Positions 15,496 through 25,103 are shown, counted from the first letter of the stretch. The stretch: 64,000 bases of DNA from Parazoarcus communis (GCF_003111665.1 NZ_CP022188.1:3658001-3722000), one strand, 5' to 3'. Translations and numbers: made by a program. Notes: a model not told the origin generated them from the sequence alone.

Positions 15496-17991
15496 ATGAA
15501 TACTCTCCGTCTTGCCTTTCGCATGATGCGCCGCGACTTCCGTGCCGGCGAACTGCATCTGCTGGGTCTCGCCATCATCATCGCCGTCGCGAGCCTGACC
15601 AGCGTCGGCTTTCTTGCCGATCGGGTTGGGCGCGGGCTCGACCGCGAGGCCAATCAGTTGCTTGGCGGCGATCTGCTGCTTCGCGCAGATCAACCGTGGC
15701 CGGATTCGTTTGCGGACGAGGCGCGTCAGCGCGGGCTGCGGGTGGCGTCTACAGTGCTGTTCACGAGCATGGCCAGTACCGATGACGAGGCGGTGCTTGC
15801 CGGCGTCAAGGTGGTTGAAGACGGCTATCCGTTGCGCGGTTCCGTGCGACTTGCGCCCGGGCCGAACCAGCCCGACGCCGAGGCCGGACGCTCGCCTGCG
15901 CCAGGGGAGGTGTGGCTGGACGAACGGCTTTTTGCGCAGCTTGGGCTGAAGACGGGAGACGCTGTCGGCCTCGGACTGAGGACGTTCCGGGTTGGCGGCA
16001 TGATCAGCTTCGAGTCTGATCGTGGTGCCAACTTTTTCAGCCTGCTGCCACGGGCCATCTTCAATCTTTCCGACCTTGCGGACACCGGCCTGATCTCAGC
16101 CGGCAGTCGTGCGAACTGGCGGCTTCATCTGGCGGGCACCCCCGAAGCCGTAAGCGCGTACGAGAAGTGGGCGCGAAGCGCGCTGGGGCGCGGGCAGTCG
16201 GTGGAAACCATCGAGAACGCCCGCCCAGAGGTTCGCGCAGCGCTCGATCAGGCACAGCGCTTCCTGCGGCTGGCGGCATTGCTGGCGGCGATCCTCGCAG
16301 CGGTTGCGGTCGGGCTGTCGGCGCGCCGGTTCATGCAGCGGCACCTCGACGCGTGCGCCGTCATGCGCTGTCTCGGCGCCCGCCAGGCGCAGGTGCTCGG
16401 AATTGTCATCGGCGAGTTTCTGATCTTCGGTCTGGTCGCGGCTGCGCTGGGCAGCGCACTGGGCTGGAGTGTGCAGTGGGGCCTCGGAAGCGGACTGCGC
16501 GAGGTGCTGTCGACCGAACTGCCCGCACCGTCAATGCTGCCGCTGGCGCATGGTCTGCTGGTCGGCATGGCGCTCCTCATCGGCTTCGTGCTGCCACAGT
16601 TGCTTCGCCTCGGGGCTGTGCCGACCTTGCGCGTACTGCGACGCGAGTTTTCCTCGGCCGAGCCACTCAGCAACAGCGCGTGGGGCCTGGGTTTGCTTGC
16701 CCTGCTGGGGCTGATCTTCTGGATTGCCGCCGATGTCCGGCTCGGGGTCGCCGTGGCGGGCGGCTTTGCCGTGGCGCTTGGCGTATTTGCCCTTGCCGGC
16801 TGGTTCGTGCTGCACCTTGCTACACGGCTCAAGGGACGGGGAAGTCTGAGGGGTGGCGGCTGGCGGTACGGGATTGCCGCACTCGGGCGACGCATGGTGC
16901 CGAGCGTGATTCAGGTCGCCGCGCTTGGCCTCGGGATGACGGCCTTGCTGTTGCTGACCCTCGTCCGTGGCGACCTGCTGAACGACTGGCGCAACATGAC
17001 GCCGACCGATGCGCCCAACCGGTTCGTGATCAACATTCAGCCCGACCAGCGCGCGGCGCTGGAGGACTTCTTTGTCGCCGAAGGGCTGCCACGGCCCGGG
17101 ATCGAACCGATGATCCGTGGCCGCATGCTTGCCATCAATGGCGAGGCGGTGAAGCCGGACAGCTTCGAGGACACCCGCACGCGCCGCCTCGCTGCGCGTG
17201 AATTCAATTTGTCCTATTCGAGCGCCTTGCCCGATGGAAACGAGATCATCGACGGGCAGTGGCATGGCGCGGGCAAAACTGCGCAGTTTTCCGTGGAGAA
17301 GGGGTTGGCCGAAACCTTTGGCATCAAGCTGGGCGACAGCGTGCGCTTCGAGGTAGCCGGGCAGGAGGTGGAAGCGCCGGTGACCAGTGTGCGCGAGCTG
17401 AATTGGGATTCGATGCGGGTGAATTTTTTCTTCATCGCGTCCGAAGGGCTGCTCGAGAACTATCCAGCCAGCCTGATCACCAGTTTTCACCTTCCACTGG
17501 AGCAGCATGACTTCACCACGCGTCTGGTGGCGGCCTTCCCCAATCTCTCGGTGATCGACATCGGTGCAGTGCTGACCCAGGTCAAGACCATGACCGACAA
17601 GCTGATTCTGATCGTGCAGTTCGTGTTCGGTTTTGCAGTCGTCGCGGGTCTGGTGGTGCTGTATGCGGCCCTGCAGTCGACCCATGATGAGCGTGAATTC
17701 GAACTCGCCATGTTGCGCACGCTCGGTGCGCGGAATCGTCAGGTGCGTCAGGCCTTGAGCGCCGAGTTCATTGTGCTCGGTGGGGTGGCCGGTGTGCTGG
17801 CCGGTATCGGTGCGACGGCGATCGGGTGGGCGCTTGCGCACTTCGTGTTCAGGATGGACTACGTCCCTTCGGGCTGGCCCTTGCTGCTTTCGAGCCTGTT
17901 TGGGGCGGCAGGCGTGATGCTTGGAGGATGGGTCGGCACCCGCGGCCTGCTGTCGCGCCCCCCGCTGGCCAGCCTGAGGGCGTTGGGTTGA
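15496..17991 (+). CDS. FtsX-type ABC transporter permease (YbbP-like)
   Basis: This is an 831-residue inner-membrane protein with two FtsX/MacB-type permease halves: an N-terminal membrane helix and large periplasmic domain, a central block of helices, a second periplasmic domain, and a C-terminal helix block. The two LG(A/T)R cytoplasmic loops (VMRCLGARQAQV and MLRTLGARNRQV) are typical coupling-helix segments. It matches YbbP-like proteins that pair with the ATPase YbbA, but no ATPase gene adjoins it here. It ends 1 bp before rmuC. Confidence 0.9.
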   Translation: MNTLRLAFRMMRRDFRAGELHLLGLAIIIAVASLTSVGFLADRVGRGLDREANQLLGGDLLLRADQPWPDSFADEARQRGLRVASTVLFTSMASTDDEAVLAGVKVVEDGYPLRGSVRLAPGPNQPDAEAGRSPAPGEVWLDERLFAQLGLKTGDAVGLGLRTFRVGGMISFESDRGANFFSLLPRAIFNLSDLADTGLISAGSRANWRLHLAGTPEAVSAYEKWARSALGRGQSVETIENARPEVRAALDQAQRFLRLAALLAAILAAVAVGLSARRFMQRHLDACAVMRCLGARQAQVLGIVIGEFLIFGLVAAALGSALGWSVQWGLGSGLREVLSTELPAPSMLPLAHGLLVGMALLIGFVLPQLLRLGAVPTLRVLRREFSSAEPLSNSAWGLGLLALLGLIFWIAADVRLGVAVAGGFAVALGVFALAGWFVLHLATRLKGRGSLRGGGWRYGIAALGRRMVPSVIQVAALGLGMTALLLLTLVRGDLLNDWRNMTPTDAPNRFVINIQPDQRAALEDFFVAEGLPRPGIEPMIRGRMLAINGEAVKPDSFEDTRTRRLAAREFNLSYSSALPDGNEIIDGQWHGAGKTAQFSVEKGLAETFGIKLGDSVRFEVAGQEVEAPVTSVRELNWDSMRVNFFFIASEGLLENYPASLITSFHLPLEQHDFTTRLVAAFPNLSVIDIGAVLTQVKTMTDKLILIVQFVFGFAVVAGLVVLYAALQSTHDEREFELAMLRTLGARNRQVRQALSAEFIVLGGVAGVLAGIGATAIGWALAHFVFRMDYVPSGWPLLLSSLFGAAGVMLGGWVGTRGLLSRPPLASLRALG

Positions 17992-17992
17992 G

Positions 17993-19198
17993 ATGATGCA
18001 GATATTCAGCAATGCGGAGCTTGTCCTGCTCGGGCTGCTCGTTCTGGTCCTCGTGCTCTTGCTCTGGGTCGTGCTGCGCACAGGTCGCCTGGAGCGCGAC
18101 GTTCAATCGAAGCTCGGGGAGCGCCTCGACCATCAGCTTGCGGCACAGCACCGCGATCTGCTGCGTGACCTTCACGACGGCCTGACCCGGCAGACCGACC
18201 GCATTGGCGATCACGCCCGCGCCGACAGGGAAATCCTGCAACGCGGTCTGGGCGCGGCATCGGTGCAGCTGTCGCGCAGTATCGAAGCGCTGACACACAG
18301 CGTCGATGGCCGTCTGCAGACGCTTGCCGGGCAGGTGAACGAACGCCTGGACGAAGGTTTCCGCAAGACCAACGACACCTTTGCCAGTGTGATGTCCCGC
18401 CTGGCCACCATCGATGAGGCGCAGAAGAAGATCGACGGTCTCACCACGAACGTGGTCAGCCTTCAGGAGCTCCTGGGCGACAAGAAGGCACGCGGCGCGT
18501 TTGGCGAAGTGCAGCTCGAAGCCCTGGTGCGCAATTCGCTACCGCCCGATGCGTTCGAATTTCAGTCCACCCTGCCCAACAACACCCGGGCTGACTGTGT
18601 GCTCAAGCTGCCTGAGCCGACCGGCCTGGTGGCCGTCGATGCGAAGTTCCCGCTGGAGAACTATCACCGCATGTTCGACAGCAGTCTTGCCGAACTCGAT
18701 CGCAAGGCCGCGCAGATGGCCTTCCGGGCCGACGTGCGGCGCCATGTGGATGCGATCGCAGGCAAGTACATCCTGCCCGGCGTGACCTCCGACGGCGCGA
18801 TGATGTTCCTGCCCGCCGAGGCCGTGTTCGCCGAACTGCACGCCTATCATCCAGAGGTTATTGCCTATGCACAGGGCAAACGGGTCTGGATTGTGTCACC
18901 CACCACGCTGATGGCGGTCCTCAATACGGCGCGTGCGGTGCTCAAGGATGTCGAGACGCGCAAGCAGATCCACGTCATCCAGGATGCGCTGGGCAAGCTG
19001 GCAAAGGATTTCCACCGCTTTGACGAGCGCATGAATGCGCTTGCGCGGCACATCGATCAGGCCAGCAAGGACGTGCAGGACGTACAGACCTCGAGTCGCA
19101 AGATCACCGCGCACTTTCAGAAGATCGAGTCGGCGCGCCTCGACGAAATCGACGAACTCGACCGCATACCGGAAGCCGCAGCTCAGCCGCCGATATAG
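17993..19198 (+). CDS. rmuC: DNA recombination protein RmuC
   Basis: This is a 401-residue protein with an N-terminal transmembrane helix, a coiled-coil stretch (about 40-150), and the RmuC core containing [25 protein letters not shown] and the [23 protein letters not shown] segment. In E. coli RmuC limits inversion at short repeats; the core is a restriction-like nuclease fold, so nuclease action is likely but not proven. Two adjacent ATGs (17993, 17996) are possible starts. The 3' end overlaps the convergent moaA by 16 bp. Confidence 0.95.
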   Translation: MMQIFSNAELVLLGLLVLVLVLLLWVVLRTGRLERDVQSKLGERLDHQLAAQHRDLLRDLHDGLTRQTDRIGDHARADREILQRGLGAASVQLSRSIEALTHSVDGRLQTLAGQVNERLDEGFRKTNDTFASVMSRLATIDEAQKKIDGLTTNVVSLQELLGDKKARGAFGEVQLEALVRNSLPPDAFEFQSTLPNNTRADCVLKLPEPTGLVAVDAKFPLENYHRMFDSSLAELDRKAAQMAFRADVRRHVDAIAGKYILPGVTSDGAMMFLPAEAVFAELHAYHPEVIAYAQGKRVWIVSPTTLMAVLNTARAVLKDVETRKQIHVIQDALGKLAKDFHRFDERMNALARHIDQASKDVQDVQTSSRKITAHFQKIESARLDEIDELDRIPEAAAQPPI

Positions 19199-20253
19199 GA
19201 CATTTCGATCTTGGGGCGAGAGGTCGTGGCTGCGGTGCGGATCTCCGAGTAGCGGTCGTCACGCTGCGCCCACACCCCGGCAATCGCGGCATCGAGCCGT
19301 CGGTCGTCCGCGCCGCTGCGAAGCAGGTCACGCAGATCGTGTCCCTGCTGCGCGAAAAGGCAGGTGTAGAGCTTGCCTTCGGTTGAGAGCCGGATGCGGG
19401 TACAGGTGCTGCAGAACGCCTGGGTGACCGACGAAATGACGCCGATCTCGCCTCCGCCGTCGCGATAGCGCCAGCGCTCGGCGACTTCACCCTCGTAATT
19501 GGGGTCGATGGGCTCGAGCGGGAAGTGCGTGCCAATGCGCTCGATGACCTCGCGCGACGGCAGCACTTCATCCATCTTCCAGCCGTTGCTGGCACCAACG
19601 TCCATGAATTCGATGAAGCGCAGGATGTGGCCACTGTTGCGGAAGTGCCGCGCCATCGGGACGATGTCCTGATCGTTGCTGCCGCGCTTGACCACCATGT
19701 TGACCTTGATTGCCTCGAAACCCGCGGACCTTGCTGCAGCAATGCCTTCGAGGACGCGCGCCACCGGGTAGTCGGCATCGTTCATGCTGCGGAAGAGCCG
19801 ATCGTCGAGTGCATCCAGGCTCACCGTTACGCGATGCAAGCCCGCGTCGCGCAAGGTCTGCGCCAGTTTCGGGAGGAGCACGCCATTGGTTGTCAGCGTG
19901 ATCTCCACGTCGTCCAGCTTCGCAAGCATTCCGATCAGGCGCTCGATGTCCTTGCGCAGAAGGGGCTCACCTCCGGTGATCCGGATCTTGCGTACGCCAC
20001 GCTCGACGAAAAGCCGGGCCACACGGTAGATCTCTTCAAAGCTCAGCAGCTGTGTCCGCGGCAGGAATGGGTAGTCCTTGTCGAAGACCTCACGCGGCAT
20101 GCAGTACACACATCGGAAGTTGCAGCGATCGGTTACCGAGATCCGCAGGTCACGCACGTTCCGGCCGCGACGGTCGAACAGCGGGCCGTCCTGAACCGAC
20201 GCGGGTTCAGGCAGGGGAAGCGAAGCAGTGTTGTGGATCGGGATGACTTTCAT
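19183..20253 (-). CDS. moaA: GTP 3',8-cyclase (molybdenum cofactor biosynthesis protein A)
   Basis: This radical-SAM enzyme of 356 residues starts molybdenum cofactor synthesis by converting GTP to 3',8-cyclo-GTP. The SAM cluster cysteines are Cys44, Cys48 and Cys51 ([13 protein letters not shown]). The second cluster is seen as [12 protein letters not shown] with a further cysteine in LYTCLF, and the C-terminal Gly-Gly needed for activity is present. It stands alone: no moaC, moaB, moeA or molybdoenzyme gene lies within the window. I saw no Moco-riboswitch-like structure upstream. Confidence 0.96.
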   Translation of the reverse strand: MKVIPIHNTASLPLPEPASVQDGPLFDRRGRNVRDLRISVTDRCNFRCVYCMPREVFDKDYPFLPRTQLLSFEEIYRVARLFVERGVRKIRITGGEPLLRKDIERLIGMLAKLDDVEITLTTNGVLLPKLAQTLRDAGLHRVTVSLDALDDRLFRSMNDADYPVARVLEGIAAARSAGFEAIKVNMVVKRGSNDQDIVPMARHFRNSGHILRFIEFMDVGASNGWKMDEVLPSREVIERIGTHFPLEPIDPNYEGEVAERWRYRDGGGEIGVISSVTQAFCSTCTRIRLSTEGKLYTCLFAQQGHDLRDLLRSGADDRRLDAAIAGVWAQRDDRYSEIRTAATTSRPKIEMSYIGG

Positions 20254-20543
20254 GGTGGGTACGCAGGTTTTTCACTTTCGACTGATCCTGCGGGCGACTG
20301 TTCCACAGTGCCTTGTCCGCGGTCAAGTGAGTAAAAGCACTGGTTTTATTGTGGTTAATACGGATGTATCAGCCCAACTTGGGGAGTGATTCGTGAAAAC
20401 CCGCACGCTGACATTGATTCAGGCGCGTTAAACCCCTACATCATGTATGTCTTTAGGCATACTTCACATCGTAAACAACAGAAACCACATTTATAGAACG
20501 GCCACTGAGCCTGGCTGCATTTGAAAGCAAAAGGAGTTGTACC
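20254..20543. other. Divergent intergenic region between moaA and the 97-residue unknown
   Basis: These 290 bp are AT-richer than their surroundings. GTATG at 20445-20449 and CATAC at 20458-20462 form a short inverted repeat with an 8-bp spacer (near 20445-20462), which could be an operator or a weak hairpin. AAGGAG at 20531-20536 is the ribosome site of the next gene. No convincing sigma-70 promoter pair or RNA gene was seen. Confidence 0.35.
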
Positions 20544-20837
20544 TTGAACGCACGGAGCGGCAACCTGCCCCGAAAAACGGATACCACCGCCCTTTACGAG
20601 CGCTTCCCTCACCTGCAGGGCATTGACCTGCTCTGGGGTTCAAGGGAGTGTCGGCAGTATCTTTCGAACCTGATGACCGATACACGTGGCGGAAAGCGCC
20701 AGGGTTTCCCCGCTGAGCATGCCATGACCGTCATGCGTTTGCTGATGGAACACGACAGGCTGTATCCGCAGTTCGAGAACGAACCCCTCGATCTGCGCTG
20801 GGGTGACGGTCCGATGCGACGTACTGCCGGACGCTGA
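20544..20837 (+). CDS. Small protein of unknown function (97 aa)
   Basis: This is a hydrophilic 97-residue protein with no signal peptide or membrane segment. Its core reads as helical, with ERFPHLQGIDLLWG followed by CRQYLSNLMTDTR and MTVMRLLMEHDRLYPQFE. I do not recognise a named family, although proteins like it are, to my memory, common in Rhodocyclales. The start is a TTG with a strong AAGGAG 7 bp upstream, so translation is well supported. It precedes the Lon-like protease gene by 107 bp in the same direction. Whether the two are linked is unknown. Confidence 0.7.
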   Translation: MNARSGNLPRKTDTTALYERFPHLQGIDLLWGSRECRQYLSNLMTDTRGGKRQGFPAEHAMTVMRLLMEHDRLYPQFENEPLDLRWGDGPMRRTAGR

Positions 20838-20944
20838 TTCCCGCCACAGGCTTGCCCGCAGGCGCAACAGAGGTAAAGATGTAGGGTGCCCGGTCGTCTC
20901 GATCGGGTCAGTCACCTTCGTTTCGGCTTCCGGAGAACAAGAAC

Positions 20945-23362
20945 ATGGCCGATATTGCGCCTCTGTCCGCTGCTCAGTTGCGGGCCTGCTGCAGCCCCGA
21001 TCAATTCTCCTTCGAGACCACCGCCACGCTCGACGACCATCCCGGCGACCTGGGACAGGCGCGGGCAATGGAGGCCCTTCAGTTCGGGCTCTCGATGGGG
21101 CACACCGATTATCACGTCTTCGTGCTGGGGGAGTCCGGCAGTGGCAAACATGCCACTACCTTTCGCCTCCTGCGCGAGCGCGCGGCGACCGAGCCGGTGC
21201 CACCGGATCTGTGCTATCTCCACAACTTCGACGAGCCGCTCCATCCGCGCCTGCTGACCTTGCCGGCAGGCCGCGGCACGGCCCTCAGGGCAGAGATGCA
21301 GACCTTCATCCGCGACCTGGGTCCCGCGATCGAGGGCGCACTTGGCAGCGATCCCCATACAGAGCGTATCGAGGCCTTGCAGACCGCGCACAAGAGCCGC
21401 GAGGACACGGCCTTGCGCGAGCTTGGGCAACAGTGCAATGCAGAAGGTATCTCGCTGCTGCAGACACCGGACGGTTTTGTGTTTGCGCCCTCTGCCGAAG
21501 AGGGGGTGATGGCGCCCGAAGTGTTCGACGCCTTGCCCGCGAGCGAACGCGAGGCCATCGAGGCGCGCGTGGCGGAATGGAGCGACCGGCTCGAGGATCT
21601 GCTCAACGAATTCCCCGGCTGGCGCAAGAGCCTGCGCGAGGCGCTGGTCCGGGCTGAGAACGAAGCCCTTACGCCCGCCGTGTCGCATCTGATGCGGGAC
21701 ATGCGGGCGCGTCATGCCGACTTGCCGGAGGTGCTTGCCTTCTTCGACGCAGTCGTCAAGGATGTGCTCGACTATGCAGTTGATGGCATCGTCCTCGATG
21801 AGGACGACGACGACGCAGATACGGATGACAGCGGTCGCTTCAGCCGCTACCAGGTCAAGCTGCTGGTCGATCACGCCGCCTCGACCGGCGCGCCGATCGT
21901 GTTTGAGAACAATCCGGGCTATGGCAACCTGATCGGGCGCGTCGAACATGTGGTGCAGCAGGGGGCGCAGGTCAGTCACTTCAATCTGATTCGCGCGGGC
22001 GCCCTGCATCGTGCGAACGGCGGCTATCTCGTGGTGGACGCCGAGCGCCTGCTGACCCAGCCCTTTGCGTGGGAAGGACTCAAGCGCACCCTGCGGTCGA
22101 GCGAGATCCGTATTGAGCCGCCTGCCGAGGCACAGGGCTGGAGTGGGTCGCTTACGCTCGAACCACAAGCCGTGCCGTGTGGGCTGAAAGTGGTGATGAT
22201 CGGCGACCGCGATCTGTACTACACCCTGATGGAACACGACCCCGACTTCGCCGAACTGTTCAAGGTCGCCGCCGACTTTGATGACGACCTGCCGCGCTCG
22301 CCGGAAAACGAGCAACAGTACGCCCGTCTTCTGGCGATGCTCGCGCGCAGTGCCAAGCTGTTGCCGCTGCATCGCAGCGCCGTTGCGCGCCTGGTGGAGG
22401 AGGGCGCTCGCATCGCCGAAGATGCGGCGCGGCTGTCCCTGCAGACTCGCCTTCTCGCCGACCTGATGCGCGAGGCAGATCACTTTGCCCGGCTCGCTCA
22501 ATGCGAGAGCATCGAACGCGGGCATATCGAGGCTGCGCTCGCAGCCCGTGCGCGACGAAGCAACCGCTATCCGACGCGCGTGAGGGAAGCCATGCTCGAT
22601 GGCACCACGCTGATTGCCACCAGCGGTAGCCGGGCAGGCCAGATCAACGGCCTCGTGGTGATCGAACTGGCCGGCGAGCGTTTCGGACACCCGATGAGAA
22701 TCTCGGCAACGGTCCGTCTCGGTGAAGGCGACGTCGTCGACATCGAGCGCGAAGCCGAGCTGGGGGGCGCCATCCACTCCAAGGGCGTGCTGATCCTTTC
22801 GGCCTTCCTCGCGGCCCGCTATGCGCGCCATCAGCCACTGTCCCTGTCTGCCAGCCTGGTGTTCGAGCAGTCGTATGCGCCGGTCGAGGGCGATTCCGCT
22901 TCCCTGGCCGAGTTGTGCGCCTTGCTGTCCTCGCTCACCCAGTTGCCGATCGAGCAGCGCCTTGCGATCACCGGCTCGGTGAACCAGTTCGGTGAGGTTC
23001 AGGTGATCGGTGGCGTGAATGAAAAGATCGAAGGCTTCTTTGATCTGTGCTCTGCGCGGGGGCTCGATGGTACTCAGGGCGTGGTGATTCCTGCGGTCAG
23101 CGTTCGCCACCTGATGCTTCGCGAGGACGTTGTCGAGGCCGCTCGCGACGGGCGTTTCCACATCTACCCCGTGAGCACGGTGGACGAGGCCATGGAAGTG
23201 CTTACCGGGGTTCCGGCAGGCGAGGCGGATTCCAAGGGTGTGATGCCGCGTGGTTCGCTCAACCACAAGGTTGCCAGCGTGCTTGCGGATATGACGGCAG
23301 CCCGCCATGCCTACGCCGATGGCGATGCCGACGGGCGTCGTCGGCGACGCGGGGCGCACTGA
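20945..23362 (+). CDS. Lon-type ATP-dependent protease (LonB/AsrA-like)
   Basis: This 805-residue AAA+ protease has its Walker A at 62-69 (GESGSGKH), a long acidic central region, the sensor-like RANGGYLVVDAERLL segment, and a C-terminal Lon proteolytic domain. The Ser-Lys dyad can be placed at Ser651 (GDSAS) and Lys694 (GGVNEKIEG); the 43-residue spacing equals that of E. coli LonA (679/722). It lacks the LonA N-terminal substrate domain, as in the LonB/YcbZ/AsrA group. The role is probably removal of damaged proteins. Two hairpins follow the stop codon. Confidence 0.92.
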   Translation: MADIAPLSAAQLRACCSPDQFSFETTATLDDHPGDLGQARAMEALQFGLSMGHTDYHVFVLGESGSGKHATTFRLLRERAATEPVPPDLCYLHNFDEPLHPRLLTLPAGRGTALRAEMQTFIRDLGPAIEGALGSDPHTERIEALQTAHKSREDTALRELGQQCNAEGISLLQTPDGFVFAPSAEEGVMAPEVFDALPASEREAIEARVAEWSDRLEDLLNEFPGWRKSLREALVRAENEALTPAVSHLMRDMRARHADLPEVLAFFDAVVKDVLDYAVDGIVLDEDDDDADTDDSGRFSRYQVKLLVDHAASTGAPIVFENNPGYGNLIGRVEHVVQQGAQVSHFNLIRAGALHRANGGYLVVDAERLLTQPFAWEGLKRTLRSSEIRIEPPAEAQGWSGSLTLEPQAVPCGLKVVMIGDRDLYYTLMEHDPDFAELFKVAADFDDDLPRSPENEQQYARLLAMLARSAKLLPLHRSAVARLVEEGARIAEDAARLSLQTRLLADLMREADHFARLAQCESIERGHIEAALAARARRSNRYPTRVREAMLDGTTLIATSGSRAGQINGLVVIELAGERFGHPMRISATVRLGEGDVVDIEREAELGGAIHSKGVLILSAFLAARYARHQPLSLSASLVFEQSYAPVEGDSASLAELCALLSSLTQLPIEQRLAITGSVNQFGEVQVIGGVNEKIEGFFDLCSARGLDGTQGVVIPAVSVRHLMLREDVVEAARDGRFHIYPVSTVDEAMEVLTGVPAGEADSKGVMPRGSLNHKVASVLADMTAARHAYADGDADGRRRRRGAH

Positions 23363-23366
23363 GGCT

Positions 23367-23397
23367 GTTTGCCCCGATCAGGTGGATCGGGGCAAAC
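23367..23397 (+). terminator. Perfect 13-bp hairpin after the Lon-like gene
   Basis: GTTTGCCCCGATC (23367-23379) and its exact complement (23385-23397) pair around an AGGTG loop, starting 4 bp after the stop codon. There is no T-run, so it may protect the 3' end or work with Rho rather than act as an intrinsic terminator. Confidence 0.6.
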
Positions 23398-23420
23398 CTG
23401 TCGGCGTCTGAGGCGTGAGT

Positions 23421-23460
23421 CCCGGCAGGAGCCGTAAATCGGCTCGAAATCCTGCCGGGG
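23421..23460. repeat. Second, nested inverted repeat after the Lon-like gene
   Basis: CCCGGCAGGA (23421-23430) pairs perfectly with TCCTGCCGGG (23450-23459), and an inner GAGCCG/CGGCTC pair (23429-23434 and 23440-23445) can form an alternative hairpin. It lies 24 bp after the first hairpin. The arrangement resembles a palindromic repeat element, but no other copy was noticed in the window. Confidence 0.5.
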
Positions 23461-23585
23461 CGTGCCATGCGCGCGACGCCCAGGGTGCGGACAAGCCCGT
23501 CCTTGCCGGGTAAACCGTGCTTGCCAGGCCCGAGTAAGGCATCATGGCGCGCTTCGATTGCTTAACCGGCGCAAAAGGCGTTTCC

Positions 23586-24065
23586 ATGTACCCGATTCTC
23601 GATATTGACGCCCAGTTGTTGCTGGCCACCCTGTTTGCTGCAAAAAGAAAGCCGACCGAACTGGTCGGGATCGTGACCGCAGCCGAGCTGCTGGGCTGCC
23701 CGATCAACTCCACCAACCTGTGGGCGGAGTCCTTTCGCCGCCTTGCCACGCACGGCCTGATCGTTGCCGAGGGCGAGGTCTACGCGCTGACCCCGGCAGC
23801 TCAGGCGATGGCAGAAGGTCTGCCGAAGAAGGCCGATATCTCAGAGCGCGTGTTCCTGGTCAGAGAGAAGCTTTCCGCCTATACGCCCGCCGAGAAGAGC
23901 CCTTCGATCCCCATGACCGGGGCGCAGTTCGACGAGGCGATTCGCGCTCACAAGGCGATTACGCGGCAGAGCGGCAAGAACCTCCTGATGCCAAAACCCA
24001 AGCTGGACGATGATCAGCGCCGTCCAGCGCGCCGGCCCTTCGGTGCCGGTCGACGCCGGAGCTGA
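23586..24065 (+). CDS. Uncharacterised protein, winged-helix-like N-terminus
   Basis: The start at 23586 gives 159 residues beginning MYPILDIDAQ. The first 80 residues read like a winged helix: LLLATLFAAKRKPTELVGIV, then AAELLGCP, then a strand pair (GLIVAEGEVYALTPAAQAMAEG). The C-terminal 30 residues are very basic (KLDDDQRRPARRPFGAGRRR), which would suit nucleic-acid binding. I recognise no named family. An in-frame ATG at 23544 would add 14 residues and has AAGG 5 bp upstream, so the start is uncertain. The gene is convergent with the dehalogenase gene. Confidence 0.7.
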   Translation: MYPILDIDAQLLLATLFAAKRKPTELVGIVTAAELLGCPINSTNLWAESFRRLATHGLIVAEGEVYALTPAAQAMAEGLPKKADISERVFLVREKLSAYTPAEKSPSIPMTGAQFDEAIRAHKAITRQSGKNLLMPKPKLDDDQRRPARRPFGAGRRRS

Positions 24066-24128
24066 GGCTCACGACTTCGTTGTCAGATGCAGTGCCCTTC
24101 AGGGGCTGCATGGGATGGATCTTCAAGC

Positions 24129-24827
24129 TCAGGCGGGCTTCCAGCGCAGAACAATCTGATCTGCGAGTTCAGTCAGCTCAGACGCAACAAGATCAGGCGC
24201 CGGAACCTCTGCTGCGGGCAGCATCGCATTGCAAGGGCGCGTAATGAATGCCCCACGGCAGCCGGCGGCCTGGGCGCCAATCGTATCCCACAGGTGACAG
24301 GCAACAAGGCACAGCGCCGAAGTGTCCGCACCCAGCTCAGACGCCACCAGCTGGTAGGTTTCCGGGGCTGGCTTGAACTTTCTGACCGACTCGACGCTGA
24401 ACGAACGCTCGAAGAATGACGCAATCCCAGCGCGCTCAAGCGGCGTGGGCGACGATGCGCTTGCCGAGTTCGTCAGCGTTACCAGCCGGAAGCCCGCATC
24501 GCGCAGCCGCGTGAGCGCAGGCGCGACGTCCGGATGGGCCGGCATCTCGTTCATTCTCGTCTTGAGCTCGCTGATGTCGGCGTCGGCAAGCGTCACGCCA
24601 CGGGTGGCCGCCACCATGCGCAGGCTGCCCACTGCGAGCGCCCCGAAGGGGGTGTAGAGCCCCGAGAGCGTCATCGTCTGCGAGTACAGGATCAGTTGTG
24701 CAAACCACTCCCGCAGAACGAACGCGTCACCAAAGACACGTTCGAAAAGGGGCTCGAGCGTCGTGATGTCGAGAAGGGTCTCGTTCACGTCGAATACGAT
24801 GATTGAAACCGGCAAGTCCTTGTCCAT
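24129..24827 (-). CDS. Haloacid dehalogenase type II-like HAD hydrolase
   Basis: This 232-residue HAD-superfamily protein resembles (S)-2-haloacid dehalogenases. Motif I is FDVNETLLDI with the nucleophile Asp13, motif II is LTNSASAS, and the lysine region is RKFKPAPETY, followed by ACHLWDTIGAQAAG where true dehalogenases have their last motif. Whether it acts on haloacids or a phosphate ester cannot be decided from sequence. The ATG at 24827 has AAAGGA upstream and matches family starts; a longer frame to 24878 is less likely. About 276 bp without a recognised gene separate it from the LysR gene. Confidence 0.85.
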   Translation of the reverse strand: MDKDLPVSIIVFDVNETLLDITTLEPLFERVFGDAFVLREWFAQLILYSQTMTLSGLYTPFGALAVGSLRMVAATRGVTLADADISELKTRMNEMPAHPDVAPALTRLRDAGFRLVTLTNSASASSPTPLERAGIASFFERSFSVESVRKFKPAPETYQLVASELGADTSALCLVACHLWDTIGAQAAGCRGAFITRPCNAMLPAAEVPAPDLVASELTELADQIVLRWKPA

Positions 24828-25103
24828 GGAGCATCCTTTCTCGGCGCGCCTGCTGCCCTGTCTGTGCCTTGATGGCACGACCTGGAGCGACAGGCCTGGT
24901 GAACACGAAAGTTCATTCTAGTCCCGTACGCCACCGGGTGTGCCTGATCAGCCGTTCAGTCATGTGGCGGCAAAAGAGGCGGGTCGCACAGCTGCCAAGG
25001 CCGCAGCCTGCCACGCGCGCGGTGGAGGAGTGCGTGGGAGATTGAAGGATCTCGCAGTGACTCTGCCCGATTGCCAGCGTTCCACCCTTGTTCGTTGAAT
25101 GTC

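Noticed and set aside
20254..20400. A molybdenum-cofactor riboswitch upstream of moaA
   Set aside because: No multi-stem structure with the expected conserved loops could be traced in the moaA leader.
20912..23359. An 815-codon minus-strand open frame across the Lon-like gene
   Set aside because: It is an antisense shadow with biased composition. The plus-strand frame has Walker A and a correctly spaced Ser-Lys dyad.
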